NCBI GenBank assembly: GCA_004294135.1
Contig: RDZY01000014.1
Location: forward strand, 21,458-85,457
DNA from: Sphingobacteriia bacterium
GTDB lineage: Bacteria; Bacteroidota; Bacteroidia; Chitinophagales; Chitinophagaceae
Reading direction: 5' to 3'
Length of the DNA stretch: 64,000 nt
Of this stretch, positions 43,716 to 54,374 are shown piece by piece; the first letter of the stretch is position 1; the number at the start of each line of letters is the position of its first letter. The translations under genes were made by a program, and so were the position numbers. The notes below the pieces were generated by a model. That model was not told where the DNA came from and searched no databases. It saw only the letters and a program-made list of their open reading frames with translations.

Positions 43716-44112
43716 CTTTAGTGGGAGGTTTTAATTTCATTGCAATTCGAACTTCTATCCATGTATAAATTAGATAAAGTGCCATACTGATAAATATTGC
43801 ACTGGTGCTTTTTCGCTCACCTGCGAAATATATGTAAATAAAAGCTGCCGCACCAAGCAAAAATAATTTCATCACCATCGACCCCATCACTCCCCTAATC
43901 ATTGCATATGGATTTTTATTTTTCATTGCAATCAATTGTAAAATGATCCCCACAGTCGCGATAAAAAACAACAATAAATTAGCCAAAAATACAACTCGAG
44001 TATCTACGCCTTCATCTGCAGTACTCGTAAACTTTGCTACAATACAAAAGGTAGTTACTAATAGGAACACCCATATCAAAGGTTTAAAAACATACAATTG
44101 CTCTTTTTTCAT
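43702..44112 (-). CDS. Four-helix membrane protein, unknown
   Basis: 136 residues from ATG 44112, with four membrane helices (about 10-28, 42-62, 73-93, 98-120) and a lysine-rich end. The size and topology resemble ATP synthase protein I-like proteins, but no ATP synthase genes are near and I do not assign it. It lies between a truncated M23-type membrane gene (10 bases upstream) and the SprT-like gene. Confidence 0.65.
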   Translation of the reverse strand: MKKEQLYVFKPLIWVFLLVTTFCIVAKFTSTADEGVDTRVVFLANLLLFFIATVGIILQLIAMKNKNPYAMIRGVMGSMVMKLFLLGAAAFIYIYFAGERKSTSAIFISMALYLIYTWIEVRIAMKLKPPTKDGGN

Positions 44113-44122
44113 ATCAACGGAT

Positions 44123-44518
44123 TCAATAATTAGAAGGCTCTTCTTTTGGCAATACAAGTGGAATGGTATCAAGTGTAGCGGGCATATTACCCGATAATAC
44201 TTTTTTTACACCCTCAAGGTATTGCTCTTTGTAACGAATTTCTTGATCTAGTGAGTCGGTACGCAATTTTAAAACCTGAAGCGCAGTTCGGCTTTCCTTG
44301 GTACCATAACCAGGAATATAATATTTTAAAGGAGAAAAGGCAATCAAAGCAATGGTTAGACCAACCAATAATACAAATACAGTACTCAATCCAATATAAA
44401 CACTTAACCTGGATAACCGAAAAGCGACTACTTCTTCATAAGTATCATCATTCATTACCACGAGTCGGTAAGTATTCCTCAACCGCTTAAATGTATTTCC
44501 AGTATCTAGCTGCTTCAT
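44123..44518 (-). CDS. Membrane protein like the N-terminus of M23 peptidases, no peptidase domain
   Basis: 131 residues from ATG 44518. The region LRNTYRLVVMNDDTYEEVVA, a membrane helix (about 43-63) and SPLKYYIPGYGTKESRT are the beginning commonly found in Bacteroidota M23 endopeptidases. A short coiled coil follows and the protein then ends; the LytM domain is missing. The C-terminus is short and disordered (LPKEEPSNY). It could act as a regulator or scaffold for wall hydrolases. It is divergent from the PorW/SprE-like gene. Confidence 0.65.
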   Translation of the reverse strand: MKQLDTGNTFKRLRNTYRLVVMNDDTYEEVVAFRLSRLSVYIGLSTVFVLLVGLTIALIAFSPLKYYIPGYGTKESRTALQVLKLRTDSLDQEIRYKEQYLEGVKKVLSGNMPATLDTIPLVLPKEEPSNY

Positions 44519-44602
44519 TTTATAAAAACTGGTTAAAGGTAGTGATTGGTGTGGTTTTATGCTGTGATGGTAACGAAATATCTGTAATTTTAGTCGATTT
44601 TT

Positions 44603-47515
44603 ATGCCCCAATTAACCCATATTAGCCGAATAGCCTTAGTAAGTTGTATAATATGCTGCTGTTTTCAGTCGTTCGCTCAACCATACACCAGTATTGAAGT
44701 GAGCAAGCCTGAAAAATACCGGAATCGACTCTTGCCAGCAGAAAAGAGTGGAAACAAAAAATTCACCATCCCCAAGCGATTGTACAATAATACGGTAAGT
44801 GAGTACAATTATTATTTTAATGCAAATAATAAACTCAATGATATTATTACCTTTGCAAAACAAAATTTCAAGGACGATTATACCCAACTACTCCCTTTTT
44901 ACAATTACAGTCTCTCCGAGACGGCAAAGGGGCAAATTGACAGTGTTTTATACAAATGTACTGCTGGTATTTTATTGCATGATCTGAGAAGCGACTGGGT
45001 TGACCGTTTCTATCTATTAATGGGAAATGCCTATCTACATCGGCAAGATTTTGATTCTGCTTATCAGGTATTTCAATACATCAACTATTCGTTCGCACCT
45101 AAAGATGATGGCTATGATATTCCAATTGGTAGTAATATTAGTAGTAGGAATGGATCTTTCTCTATTGCTACCAATGAGAAAAGAAGTATCTGGAAAAAAA
45201 TCAGCTCAAATCCACCGGCTAGAAATGAAAGTTTTTTATTGCAAGTCCGGAATTTAATAGAACAGAAAAAGTTGCCAGAAGCTGAATCTCTACTAGAAAT
45301 TATCAGGGCCGACAATCAGTTTCCAAGCAGATTAAAAAATCAGTGGTATGAAATGGAAGCATACCTTAACTATACAGAGCAGCATTATGACACTGCTGCT
45401 TATTTTATTATCAAGGCGCTACCAACTACAGAAAATAAAACAGAAGCTGCCAGATGGGAATATTTAGCCGCACAAATGTTAACTATATCTGGTAAGGATT
45501 CTATTTCAATCAGCCTTTTTGAAAAAGCAATTAAACATACTACAGATCCATTGATGGATGTAAATGCACGACTAAATATTGCGTCTTTATCAGCAGAAAA
45601 TAAACCCAATGCATTACAACAAAATCTGAAAGAACTTTTAATAATGGCCAAAAGAGATCGATACCAAGGTTATCGTGATATTATTTATTATGCGGCCGCT
45701 GAACTTGAAATAAAACAAAAAAGATTACCCGCCGCAGAGATCCTATTGAAAAAAAGTATTGATGCAATTGACAATAATGAAACACAAAAATCACGTTCAT
45801 TTTTGTTACTTGGAGATGTTGCATACGATCAAAAAAAATATATTCCTGCCGCTGGTTATTACGATAGTATTAATACTGCATTACTCTATCCATTGTTACA
45901 AAAGAAAGTGGATTTTAGACGACCGCACTATAAAAACATAGCTGCGAATTTTTTAATAGTCAACAAGGAAGATAGTCTTCAAACAATTGCCAATATGCAA
46001 GAAGCTGAACGAACGGTATTGGTGAAAAATATATTGAAGAAATTAAGGAAAGAAAAAGGACTAAAAGAATCCAGTACCGAAATTAGTTACGGCAGCAATT
46101 TTATAGAAGCTACGCCCAATGATATTTTCCAAGTTGCCAATACCGATTTTTATTTTGCAAGCAGTAATTTAAAAACAAAGGGGTTGAGTGATTTCAAGTC
46201 AAAATGGGGCAATAGGCCCAATATAGACCAGTGGAGGCGGCAATCGGCAGTAGATAAAAGTTTCAGCAATATGATGGTGGAATCCGATGCTTTATCTCAG
46301 ATTGACCAACAACCAACCACTGAAAAAGAAATAAGCCTTGAATCCTTGCTTTCTGATTTACCACTTAGTGCTGAAAAAATCATTCAATCCAATAAAACCC
46401 ACATTGAAGCAATGTTGAAAAATGGAGCTATTTTTCAATACCAGTTGGAAGATATACCCGCTGCTATTGATGTATATGAAACTTTGTTGAATAGATTTCA
46501 AGAGCACCCTGTTTTGGAAGAAGTATGGTTCGAATTGAGTAATTGTTATAGAAAAATGGGTGATCTGTTAAAAGCAGATACCATGAAAAACCAACTGGCT
46601 TCATTTTATCCCAAGGGTAAATTCAACTCCTTATTGCAAAAAGCTCACGATCCCGTAAATACAAAAGCAGTAAATATTTATACCAATATATATAATAAGT
46701 TTATTGAAGGGCAATTTGAATCGGCCAAAGAACAAAAACTACAAGCTGATCAATTGTATGGCAAATCGTTTTGGACTCCACAGCTATTGTATATAGAAGC
46801 CATTTACTATATCCGTAAAAGAAATGATAGTACTGCTATTAATAGGCTGCAGCAAATCATTAGTCTATTTGGCAATTCTCCCATAGCTGAAAAAGCAAAT
46901 AATATGATTTCAGTATTGAACAGAAGGAATGAAATAGAAAATTATTTAGCACAACTAAATATTGAAAAAGCAGAAGAACTTCCTACCAGAAATATTGATT
47001 TGAACAATACCAATACCGCACCAACTCCTGTATTAAAAAGGGACAGTATACGAATTAAAATACCAGAAAAAATAGTGCCTTCCAATCCTATTACTGAGGT
47101 AAAAAAACCAGCAGTAGCAGCATCACTAGAAATCTATCAGTTCAATGCAAGTGATTCTCAGTATGCAGTTGTGGTATTGGATAAAGTGGATCCTGTTTTT
47201 ATAACAGAGGGCAAAAATGCATTCAATCGATTCAATCAAGAACGCTACTACTCGCAGAAAATATCTTTGACTGTTTTACCTATAAATGACTCATCACAAC
47301 TACTGTTAATGGGGCCTTTTTTGAATGCCGCAGATGCAAGCACCTATATAGATAAAACCAGACCACAGGCAGATAGTAGAATTATTCCATGGTTGGCAAA
47401 GGAAAAATACAGATTCAGCATGATTAGTCCCGCCAACCTTTATTTACTTAAAAGAAAAAAAGAAATACCTAGTTATTTGAAATTTTTGAATGGACTTTTC
47501 CCTGATAAATTTTAA
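44603..47515 (+). CDS. porW: TPR protein, probable type IX secretion component PorW/SprE
   Basis: 970 residues. An N-terminal signal (ISRIALVSCIICCCFQSFAQ) includes LVSC, a possible lipobox, and SFAQ, a possible signal peptidase I site. The early region NTVSEYNYYFNANNKLNDII and DDYTQLLPFYNYSLSET is the pattern of PorW/SprE proteins. TPR-like helices run through about 100-790. The C-terminal SPOR-like region (YAVVVLDKVDPVF, then LLLMGPFLNAADAST) also fits. PorW is a periplasmic lipoprotein that links the T9SS to peptidoglycan. The PBP1A gene follows on the same strand by 50 bases. Confidence 0.65.
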   Translation: MPQLTHISRIALVSCIICCCFQSFAQPYTSIEVSKPEKYRNRLLPAEKSGNKKFTIPKRLYNNTVSEYNYYFNANNKLNDIITFAKQNFKDDYTQLLPFYNYSLSETAKGQIDSVLYKCTAGILLHDLRSDWVDRFYLLMGNAYLHRQDFDSAYQVFQYINYSFAPKDDGYDIPIGSNISSRNGSFSIATNEKRSIWKKISSNPPARNESFLLQVRNLIEQKKLPEAESLLEIIRADNQFPSRLKNQWYEMEAYLNYTEQHYDTAAYFIIKALPTTENKTEAARWEYLAAQMLTISGKDSISISLFEKAIKHTTDPLMDVNARLNIASLSAENKPNALQQNLKELLIMAKRDRYQGYRDIIYYAAAELEIKQKRLPAAEILLKKSIDAIDNNETQKSRSFLLLGDVAYDQKKYIPAAGYYDSINTALLYPLLQKKVDFRRPHYKNIAANFLIVNKEDSLQTIANMQEAERTVLVKNILKKLRKEKGLKESSTEISYGSNFIEATPNDIFQVANTDFYFASSNLKTKGLSDFKSKWGNRPNIDQWRRQSAVDKSFSNMMVESDALSQIDQQPTTEKEISLESLLSDLPLSAEKIIQSNKTHIEAMLKNGAIFQYQLEDIPAAIDVYETLLNRFQEHPVLEEVWFELSNCYRKMGDLLKADTMKNQLASFYPKGKFNSLLQKAHDPVNTKAVNIYTNIYNKFIEGQFESAKEQKLQADQLYGKSFWTPQLLYIEAIYYIRKRNDSTAINRLQQIISLFGNSPIAEKANNMISVLNRRNEIENYLAQLNIEKAEELPTRNIDLNNTNTAPTPVLKRDSIRIKIPEKIVPSNPITEVKKPAVAASLEIYQFNASDSQYAVVVLDKVDPVFITEGKNAFNRFNQERYYSQKISLTVLPINDSSQLLLMGPFLNAADASTYIDKTRPQADSRIIPWLAKEKYRFSMISPANLYLLKRKKEIPSYLKFLNGLFPDKF

Positions 47516-47565
47516 ATTAGCCCGTATAAGAAGCTGTTTGTTTTAAATTGACTTATTTTTAACCT

Positions 47566-49995
47566 ATGACCAGACCGGTAAGTATTTTTTGGCGTATATT
47601 TTTTGGCGGATTTGCCTTTGTAATCCTATTGTTGCTCATGCTTAATTTTGGATGGATTGGCAGCATGCCCGATTTGGAGGATATTGAAAACCCCAGTGCA
47701 TCATTGGCATCGCAGGTATATGCAGAAGATGGCATATTGATGGGCAAATACTATATAGAAGATCGTATTAATGTTCAATACAAAGACATCAGTAAGCATG
47801 TAATTGAAGCGTTGATTGCTACGGAAGACGAACGTTTTTATGAACATAGTGGTATTGATGCACGTTCCTTGGGTAGGGCTTTTTTCTATCTTGGAAGTGA
47901 GGGTGGTGCGAGTACTATTACCATGCAGACAGCTAAGAACCTTTTTACAGAAAACTGGAGTACAAAAAACTTTATTCTAAGGGGGTTTCAAAAAATTAAA
48001 GAATGTATTATAGCGGTTAAATTAGAAAGGAATTTTACCAAAGAAGAGATTCTAACACTCTACTTAAATACCGCCGCATTTAGTGGTAATGTATATGGGA
48101 TAAGAAATGCAGCAAAAACATTTTTTCAAAAAGAGCCTGATCGTTTAAAAGTAGAAGAAGCAGCCGTACTAATAGGAATGCTTAAAGGAGCTACCTTGTA
48201 CAATCCAATGAGGAATCAGAAACTGTCTTTTGATAGAAGGAATACCGTACTAAATCAAATGGTAAGAAGTAAATTTTTAGACGCCGCCGAAGCGGATCAA
48301 TTAAAGCGACAAACCATTGAACTCAACTATAAAAAATTAGATGAAACTACAGGCCTAGGCCCCTACTTTCGGATGATACTTGGTGAGGAAATGAAAAAAT
48401 GGTGCAAAGAAAATATTAAGAATAATGGTGATCATTATGATTTGTACAGAGATGGTTTAAAAATTTATACAACCATTAATCCCCGTATGCAGATGTATGC
48501 AGAAGAATCGGTTGCCAAACATATGAGCTATATGCAAAAACTTTTTAATACTCAACCCAATATTCGTACGGGCAGTATTTGGAAAGGGTTTGAATCAAAT
48601 TTAGAACAAGCAATTAAACAGACCGATCGCTGGAAAAACCTTAAAAAAGAAGGATTATCAGATGCGGAAACCAAGCGGACTTTTTACGAAAAAATTCCCA
48701 TGCGTGTTTTTGCATGGAATAACAACCGAGGAATGGATACGCTGATGACTCCATTCGATTCAATCAAATATCACAAACAAATGCTGCAAGCTGGTTTTAT
48801 GGTTATGGATCCATTGAATGGTCAAATCAAAGCATGGGTGGGTGGAATTGACTTTAAGACATTTAAATACGATCATGCCAATATCAATACCAAGCGCCAA
48901 GTAGGTTCTACCATCAAACCATTATTATACAGTCTCGCCATTGAAGAAGCAGGTCTTACCCCTAATTCCGAAGTACAAGATGTACAACAAAATTTTGGTG
49001 AATACGGAATGGTTCCCAATACTTCTAAAACCTGTACAGGAGCAAGAATGCCGATGGCAGTAGCTTTGGCAAAATCACGCAATTGTGCATCTGCTTATAT
49101 CATGAAGCAATTGGATAATACCGCCAATAATGGTGCAAAAAGATTTGTAGAATTCTTACAGAAATGTGAGCTTAAAACTAAGATTGATCCCTACCCCTCC
49201 ATTGCATTGGGTGCCTGTGAAATTTCTTTGTTTGAAATGATGCAAGGCTATAGTATGTTTCCCGGTAGAGGCTTCAATGCAAAGCCAATGTATATTACAA
49301 GAATAGAAGATCGGAATGGGAATGTACTGGCTACATTTGCCCCAAAGCGAAAAGAGGTAATCAGTGATGTTACCGCTTACTCTATTATAAAAATGATGCA
49401 AGGGGTATTAACCAATGGAACAGGAGCTGGCATTTGGGGCTATGGCATTCCTGCTGGTTTACAAGTAGCTGGCAAAACAGGAACTACCAACAATAATAGT
49501 GACGCTTGGTTCATCGGTTACACGCCGCAATACCTTGCTGGTGGATGGGTTGGATGTGATGATCGTTTTATTCGCTTCAATAGTAAGAATGGTGAAGGCG
49601 GAAGAGCCGCTATGCCCATTTGGGCTTATTTTTTTAATAAGGCAGCAGCAGATCCCAATTGTGGTATTGACACCAAATTATCCTTTATTAAACCCGATGT
49701 TATGAGCAATGATATCTTTATTGATTATATGAATGGAACAAATCCTGTATTGGGGGGTGAGGGAGAAGATATGGGGACAGGTAGTTCGGAAGATTATGAA
49801 ATTCCTGTAAATATTAAACCAGAAGAATTGGGTGCAGAGTCACAATATATTATAGAGGACAATAAAAAACCGGTGGATAATAAAGATAAAAAAACAGTAG
49901 TACCTCCAAGCTCCAATATACCAGGAACCAAGCCCGCTGATAAACCAAAAACCATTATGCCACCCCCTATTAAAAAACCCGGAGTAAATCGTTAA
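47566..49995 (+). CDS. Class A penicillin-binding protein (transglycosylase/transpeptidase)
   Basis: 809 residues with one N-terminal membrane helix. GT51 domain: IATEDERFYEHSGIDARSLG, GGASTITMQTAKNLF, LYLNTAAFSGNVYGIRNAAK. Transpeptidase: QVGSTIKPLLYSLAIEEAG (catalytic serine, lysine), KSRNCASAY (SxN) and AGKTGTTNNNSDAWFIGYTP (KTG). A proline- and lysine-rich tail of about 60 residues ends the protein. It builds and crosslinks peptidoglycan. Confidence 0.95.
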   Translation: MTRPVSIFWRIFFGGFAFVILLLLMLNFGWIGSMPDLEDIENPSASLASQVYAEDGILMGKYYIEDRINVQYKDISKHVIEALIATEDERFYEHSGIDARSLGRAFFYLGSEGGASTITMQTAKNLFTENWSTKNFILRGFQKIKECIIAVKLERNFTKEEILTLYLNTAAFSGNVYGIRNAAKTFFQKEPDRLKVEEAAVLIGMLKGATLYNPMRNQKLSFDRRNTVLNQMVRSKFLDAAEADQLKRQTIELNYKKLDETTGLGPYFRMILGEEMKKWCKENIKNNGDHYDLYRDGLKIYTTINPRMQMYAEESVAKHMSYMQKLFNTQPNIRTGSIWKGFESNLEQAIKQTDRWKNLKKEGLSDAETKRTFYEKIPMRVFAWNNNRGMDTLMTPFDSIKYHKQMLQAGFMVMDPLNGQIKAWVGGIDFKTFKYDHANINTKRQVGSTIKPLLYSLAIEEAGLTPNSEVQDVQQNFGEYGMVPNTSKTCTGARMPMAVALAKSRNCASAYIMKQLDNTANNGAKRFVEFLQKCELKTKIDPYPSIALGACEISLFEMMQGYSMFPGRGFNAKPMYITRIEDRNGNVLATFAPKRKEVISDVTAYSIIKMMQGVLTNGTGAGIWGYGIPAGLQVAGKTGTTNNNSDAWFIGYTPQYLAGGWVGCDDRFIRFNSKNGEGGRAAMPIWAYFFNKAAADPNCGIDTKLSFIKPDVMSNDIFIDYMNGTNPVLGGEGEDMGTGSSEDYEIPVNIKPEELGAESQYIIEDNKKPVDNKDKKTVVPPSSNIPGTKPADKPKTIMPPPIKKPGVNR

Positions 49996-51593
49996 TCTTT
50001 CAGTATCAGTATTCCAAATTGCTGTTCCATTCCCTTAGAAATATGGTAAATATGGTTTATCCATTCTCTTCCATATTGTGCATAATAGTTTGAAAAGTTT
50101 GCATGCCGTTCCTGTAGATTATCCATAGGAAATAGCTGCGTTTTAAGGGATTGAATTTGCTTGATATCGGTTTCGAATTTTCTTTTTTCGGCGCGCAATA
50201 CTTTTTTCTCGACTGCTTTAAGTTGTTTAATGGCCTTTACTTGTAGTGCAATTATATGCTCGCCCAATGATGCATCAACTTGATTTATCCTTGCAAGTAA
50301 ATGCTGATAAAAAATTTCAAGATTTTTTAGTTCGGTTCCCAGTTCAAGTTGATTACTGCTATGCACTTTTACATGCTTATTTATAATTGTGGTTGTGGAT
50401 TGGAACATGGTTGCATCATCAATTCCCATGACTTTCAATTTACGCGCTTGCTTTTCTTGTAAAAGTAAAAAAGAATTACGCAGCACCAATACAGGATATG
50501 CAACCCCAATTGTTTTAAAGAGTTCTTTCAACTCAAGCCAATAGGCCAATTCACCTCCCCCACCAATAAAAGCAATATTGGGAAGAATGGTTTCCTGAAA
50601 AGCACCACGCAAGATAACGTTGGGACTAAACCTTTCTGGAAAAGACGATAGTTCTGCTAAAATTTCAGGTTGACTGAATGATTTTTCAAGTGCTACAATC
50701 TCGTAACGATCGCCAATTAATTCAATACGTTCACGTTTATCATTCAATAAATAAAATAAATTAATGGGGCGGCCAGCGGCTTGAACTTTGTAATTTTTCT
50801 GTAATTGATTGGTCGTTTTTTCAACAATGGATTGTGAAAATTGTTCTGTCAATTCCTTTCGCATTGTATTGGCAAATTCAGCTTTTAACAACCGATTGTC
50901 AGGTATCAATACTACCAATCCAAATTCTCCAAATAAGGCATTTACCAACTCCAATGTTGCCTGTTGTATGGTTTTACTTTCGGTGTAACAGGTTGAAAAT
51001 AATTTAGCCAGTTCATTACCAAAAGGGAGCACACCTATTTGTCCCCTTATTGCATCAATTAATCTAATAAAGTGTTTATCTACTTTCATTCGTCCCACAG
51101 CACCAGTCTGTTTGGTTTCCCAAACCAAATGTTGATCTCCAATATTTGCATAGCCTAATTCATCCAAATCCGCGTCTTCGCTTCCCATATAGTAAATGGG
51201 TACAAAATTATTTTCTGGATGAAGCTGGGACAATTCTTCTGCCAGTTTAATGGTATGAATGATTTTATAAATAAAATACAAGGGGCCCGTAAAAATATTA
51301 GGCTGGTGTGCAGTGGTAACACTGAAAGTATTAGCGCTAGATAATGAGTTAATATTATTTTGAACCGCCTCAGTTAAACCAATACCGATATATTGCGCTT
51401 TCAATGTATTTACCAAAACCTCCCGATTAATGGGCTGCAATTTTTTGACTTCCAATGCCGTAGCCAATCCTTTCAAATCAGGTGTATGCAGGTAGAACTC
51501 ACTCAAATTTTCATGCTGATTCAAATAATCAATCACTATTTTAGAGAAGAACCCAGTGGTTTCGTATGGCAAAAAGGAGCTACTACAATCCAT
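49992..51593 (-). CDS. bshC: Bacillithiol biosynthesis cysteine-adding enzyme
   Basis: 533 residues. SVTTAHQPNIFTGPLYFIYK and NFVPIYYMGSEDADLDELGY are diagnostic for BshC, followed by ILRGAFQETILPNIAFIGGG. A long coiled coil (about 415-490) is the dimer stalk. BshC adds cysteine to GlcN-malate in the last step of bacillithiol synthesis. bshA and bshB are not in the window. Overlaps the PBP gene by four bases. Confidence 0.94.
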   Translation of the reverse strand: MDCSSSFLPYETTGFFSKIVIDYLNQHENLSEFYLHTPDLKGLATALEVKKLQPINREVLVNTLKAQYIGIGLTEAVQNNINSLSSANTFSVTTAHQPNIFTGPLYFIYKIIHTIKLAEELSQLHPENNFVPIYYMGSEDADLDELGYANIGDQHLVWETKQTGAVGRMKVDKHFIRLIDAIRGQIGVLPFGNELAKLFSTCYTESKTIQQATLELVNALFGEFGLVVLIPDNRLLKAEFANTMRKELTEQFSQSIVEKTTNQLQKNYKVQAAGRPINLFYLLNDKRERIELIGDRYEIVALEKSFSQPEILAELSSFPERFSPNVILRGAFQETILPNIAFIGGGGELAYWLELKELFKTIGVAYPVLVLRNSFLLLQEKQARKLKVMGIDDATMFQSTTTIINKHVKVHSSNQLELGTELKNLEIFYQHLLARINQVDASLGEHIIALQVKAIKQLKAVEKKVLRAEKRKFETDIKQIQSLKTQLFPMDNLQERHANFSNYYAQYGREWINHIYHISKGMEQQFGILILKD

Positions 51594-51625
51594 ATAGATT
51601 GTAAAAATACAAATTCATGGGTTAA

Positions 51626-51648
51626 TATTTATTGATTTCATTTGTCTT
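51626..51648. repeat. 23-bp element shared with the 88-bp tandem duplication
   Basis: This sequence upstream of bshC matches 34715-34737 at 22 of 23 positions and 34803-34825 nearly as well. In both places it lies just upstream of a minus-strand gene start. Confidence 0.6.
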
Positions 51649-51705
51649 GTTAAGAAAGTGGGGCAATCATTGAGTTTGGCTGATAACGATTATTAATGAG
51701 TAATA

Positions 51706-54369
51706 TTAATACAAATTAAAACTTATTTTAATCAGAGCAGTTCTACCCCTGAGACCTATTTGTTCAATGGAAGTTAGATTTGAGGCGATTGAAACTCTAT
51801 TAAAACTATCAATATTACCTAAGTTGGCCAGTATTAGTTCTAATTGCATTTCAGGTTTTTTAATAAAAAATTTTGCAGAAGCATCCCAGAAGAGTATTGA
51901 ATTTATCTTGTTATTATCGCGCCAAAAAGCAGTTTTCTCCATTAATACTTTTACTAAAAACGAAGATTGGGGTATATATTCGACTGAGTATGCTTGAGTA
52001 ATTTGGTGAGCGCGTTGCTGGAAACCAGTATGTTGACTAACAGAATTTAGTAAAGAATACTTTATACTACTTGTAAAATATTTTAGAAACTTAGTGGTTA
52101 GAGAGGTTGACGTAAAGTGGATATTATTATGGGCGTTAAAAAGTAGTCCATTTTGAAAGATGGGTATATTGCTGCTAATAAACCTGTATGCAAGGGAGAC
52201 GGTTGATCTTGCAAAAAATAAATATTTTGATGCAGAACTATTTACTGAAAATGAACGATTGGCATTGAATAGGGGTAATGCAATCGTCTTATTGATATTG
52301 CTATTAAGATCAGACTGAAGAATAGAATTATTATTTTGAAATGAATAGCGAGCAGTAAGGTTAAAAAAAAATATTTTGATGGGATGTTTAAAATTAAATG
52401 TGGTGGAAATTTGATGTATGGCAGATTGAGTTTCTCTGTAATTTAACTCACTCGCCCCAATTTCTCTATAATCGGTTATAACTGCACCTCTATTAAATTG
52501 TGTAATATTTCCAAATTGGTTATTGAAAAGATATTTTGCAGATAATTCTATTTTTTGATTGATTTTATTGCTCCAATTAAAAGATGGCTGAATCAACAAA
52601 AGCCTAGTATCATCATTTAGATTTCTTATTGTATCTGAGATAGAAATATTGTTGATTGTAATAGGAATTGAAAAGCTTAACTGGGTATTATTATTTTTCC
52701 ACCTTAATTCATTTTCAGCAAATGCCGATTGGGTAGAAAATTTAAGGTTATTTTGAAATGCTTTCCCTGCTTTGTCAACAATGCCATTCATTTGTTCTAT
52801 AAAAATATTAGAACCCAATTGATACGCTTCAATAGTAAAACCAGATTTTAAAGCCTGAACCCAGTTTCCTCTGGCCCATCGCATAGAAATATAATTTTTT
52901 GAAATAAATGACGAAAGAATTAATTCTTGCCTACCCCGTGTTGATAAATTTCCTTGATTTAGTATACTATCAAATAGTCCTGGCGTAAAAAATAATTTTT
53001 GTGGGTTACTTGTATATTTTGATTCAGAGAAAAATTCAATAAAGTTTTTTTTACCAACCAAGGAAATGCCGTTTAGCAGTAAAGTTAAATTTGTATTATT
53101 ATCAGAAATATCTTGTTTAATGGGTGCTCCGTTTAATTGAATAATTGAACTATTATTTCTTGGGCGAATAATGGCTTCTGCCTTGATATTTATATATCTT
53201 TTTTCTGAATTTAGATGTAATACTATTGAACCGCTTGATCTTTTCAAATGATTCTTACTAAAAGTAGAGACGGAATATTCAATCGGACTAGTATTGGGGA
53301 AATTAAATACACTTGTATTTTGGTTATTTTGTTGCTGTTTATCAGATATATGTTCTAGGTTAATTCTATAAGTTAATCCTGTTTTATTTTTTAATAAACT
53401 ATTTAGGCTGGCTATACCCGAATTATTAAATAAATAACGTGAATCATCAAAGTCAATTTTACTGATTCCGCTGTATAAAATTGGAGGTTGGGGCGGGTTT
53501 ATTTCGCCATTATTTCCTGCTTCTGAAATTGTACCGTTCATTCCATCACCACTAATATTTTGTCCAATATTATTATACTTTAGAACATTAAGCGATTTAA
53601 ATTTACTTTTAAACACCATTGCGTTCAGCTCAAAAGAAGCTAAATTTTTAACTCCGCCAGCAATTCCAACGTTGTTAATCCAGTTCAATTTGTTTTTATC
53701 TTTAAGGGTGATATTGATTCCAGGTTTATCGCTTGAAATAATTCCTGATAATACTTTAATGTGTTGATTTTTTTCAATCACTTGAATTTTATCTACTATT
53801 TCGTGCGGGATTGATTGGGTTGCAAGATTGTATCGGTCATCCAATAAATTATCACCATCAATATAAAAATAATTTATGGAAACACCATTAAAAGATATTC
53901 TACCCGATTGGTCAATTTCAATACCTGGTATTTTTTTTAATACATCTCCAATTGTCCTATCAGCTTTGGAAGCAAATGTGGTGGTGGTATAATTAATGGT
54001 GTCTCCTTTTTGCCTTATTCCAACGTCTCTTGATTGAACTGTTACAGGGGGCAAGTTATCGGGCTCTGGAATTAAACTAAATGTATAATATAAATACTCT
54101 AGTGGTTTTATTTGTTTTTCAAATCCAAATGCATTTACAGTAATAATTGATCCTTTTGGGTAGAGGGAATCAGCAATGACTAATTCAAAAAAACCTTTCG
54201 AATTGGTCATTGTAAAAAATACAGAGGACTCAGCGTTTTTTTTTAGAATTCGAACAACAGCGCTTTCAATGTCGTTACCCGAGCTGTCTTTTACAATTCC
54301 TGTTATTTTAATTTGCGCAAAATTATATTCACAAACTAGTAAAGTAATTAGTAAAACTACGGCTTTCAT
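51706..54369 (-). CDS. Outer-membrane beta-barrel protein with CarboxypepD-reg and plug domains
   Basis: 887 residues. A signal peptide (MKAVVLLITLLVCEYNFAQ) is followed by a carboxypeptidase regulatory-like domain (about 20-105) and a TonB-receptor plug-like domain (IGDVLKKIPGIEIDQSGRIS, VSINYFYIDGDNL, about 115-215). The rest is a beta-barrel-like region with many aromatic strands, ending in a tyrosine. No TonB box is clear. It lies five bases downstream of the GLPGLI gene, a common pairing. Likely role: surface uptake, export or assembly of a peptide or metal-related substrate. Confidence 0.85.
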   Translation of the reverse strand: MKAVVLLITLLVCEYNFAQIKITGIVKDSSGNDIESAVVRILKKNAESSVFFTMTNSKGFFELVIADSLYPKGSIITVNAFGFEKQIKPLEYLYYTFSLIPEPDNLPPVTVQSRDVGIRQKGDTINYTTTTFASKADRTIGDVLKKIPGIEIDQSGRISFNGVSINYFYIDGDNLLDDRYNLATQSIPHEIVDKIQVIEKNQHIKVLSGIISSDKPGINITLKDKNKLNWINNVGIAGGVKNLASFELNAMVFKSKFKSLNVLKYNNIGQNISGDGMNGTISEAGNNGEINPPQPPILYSGISKIDFDDSRYLFNNSGIASLNSLLKNKTGLTYRINLEHISDKQQQNNQNTSVFNFPNTSPIEYSVSTFSKNHLKRSSGSIVLHLNSEKRYINIKAEAIIRPRNNSSIIQLNGAPIKQDISDNNTNLTLLLNGISLVGKKNFIEFFSESKYTSNPQKLFFTPGLFDSILNQGNLSTRGRQELILSSFISKNYISMRWARGNWVQALKSGFTIEAYQLGSNIFIEQMNGIVDKAGKAFQNNLKFSTQSAFAENELRWKNNNTQLSFSIPITINNISISDTIRNLNDDTRLLLIQPSFNWSNKINQKIELSAKYLFNNQFGNITQFNRGAVITDYREIGASELNYRETQSAIHQISTTFNFKHPIKIFFFNLTARYSFQNNNSILQSDLNSNINKTIALPLFNANRSFSVNSSASKYLFFARSTVSLAYRFISSNIPIFQNGLLFNAHNNIHFTSTSLTTKFLKYFTSSIKYSLLNSVSQHTGFQQRAHQITQAYSVEYIPQSSFLVKVLMEKTAFWRDNNKINSILFWDASAKFFIKKPEMQLELILANLGNIDSFNRVSIASNLTSIEQIGLRGRTALIKISFNLY

Positions 54370-54374
54370 TTAAG

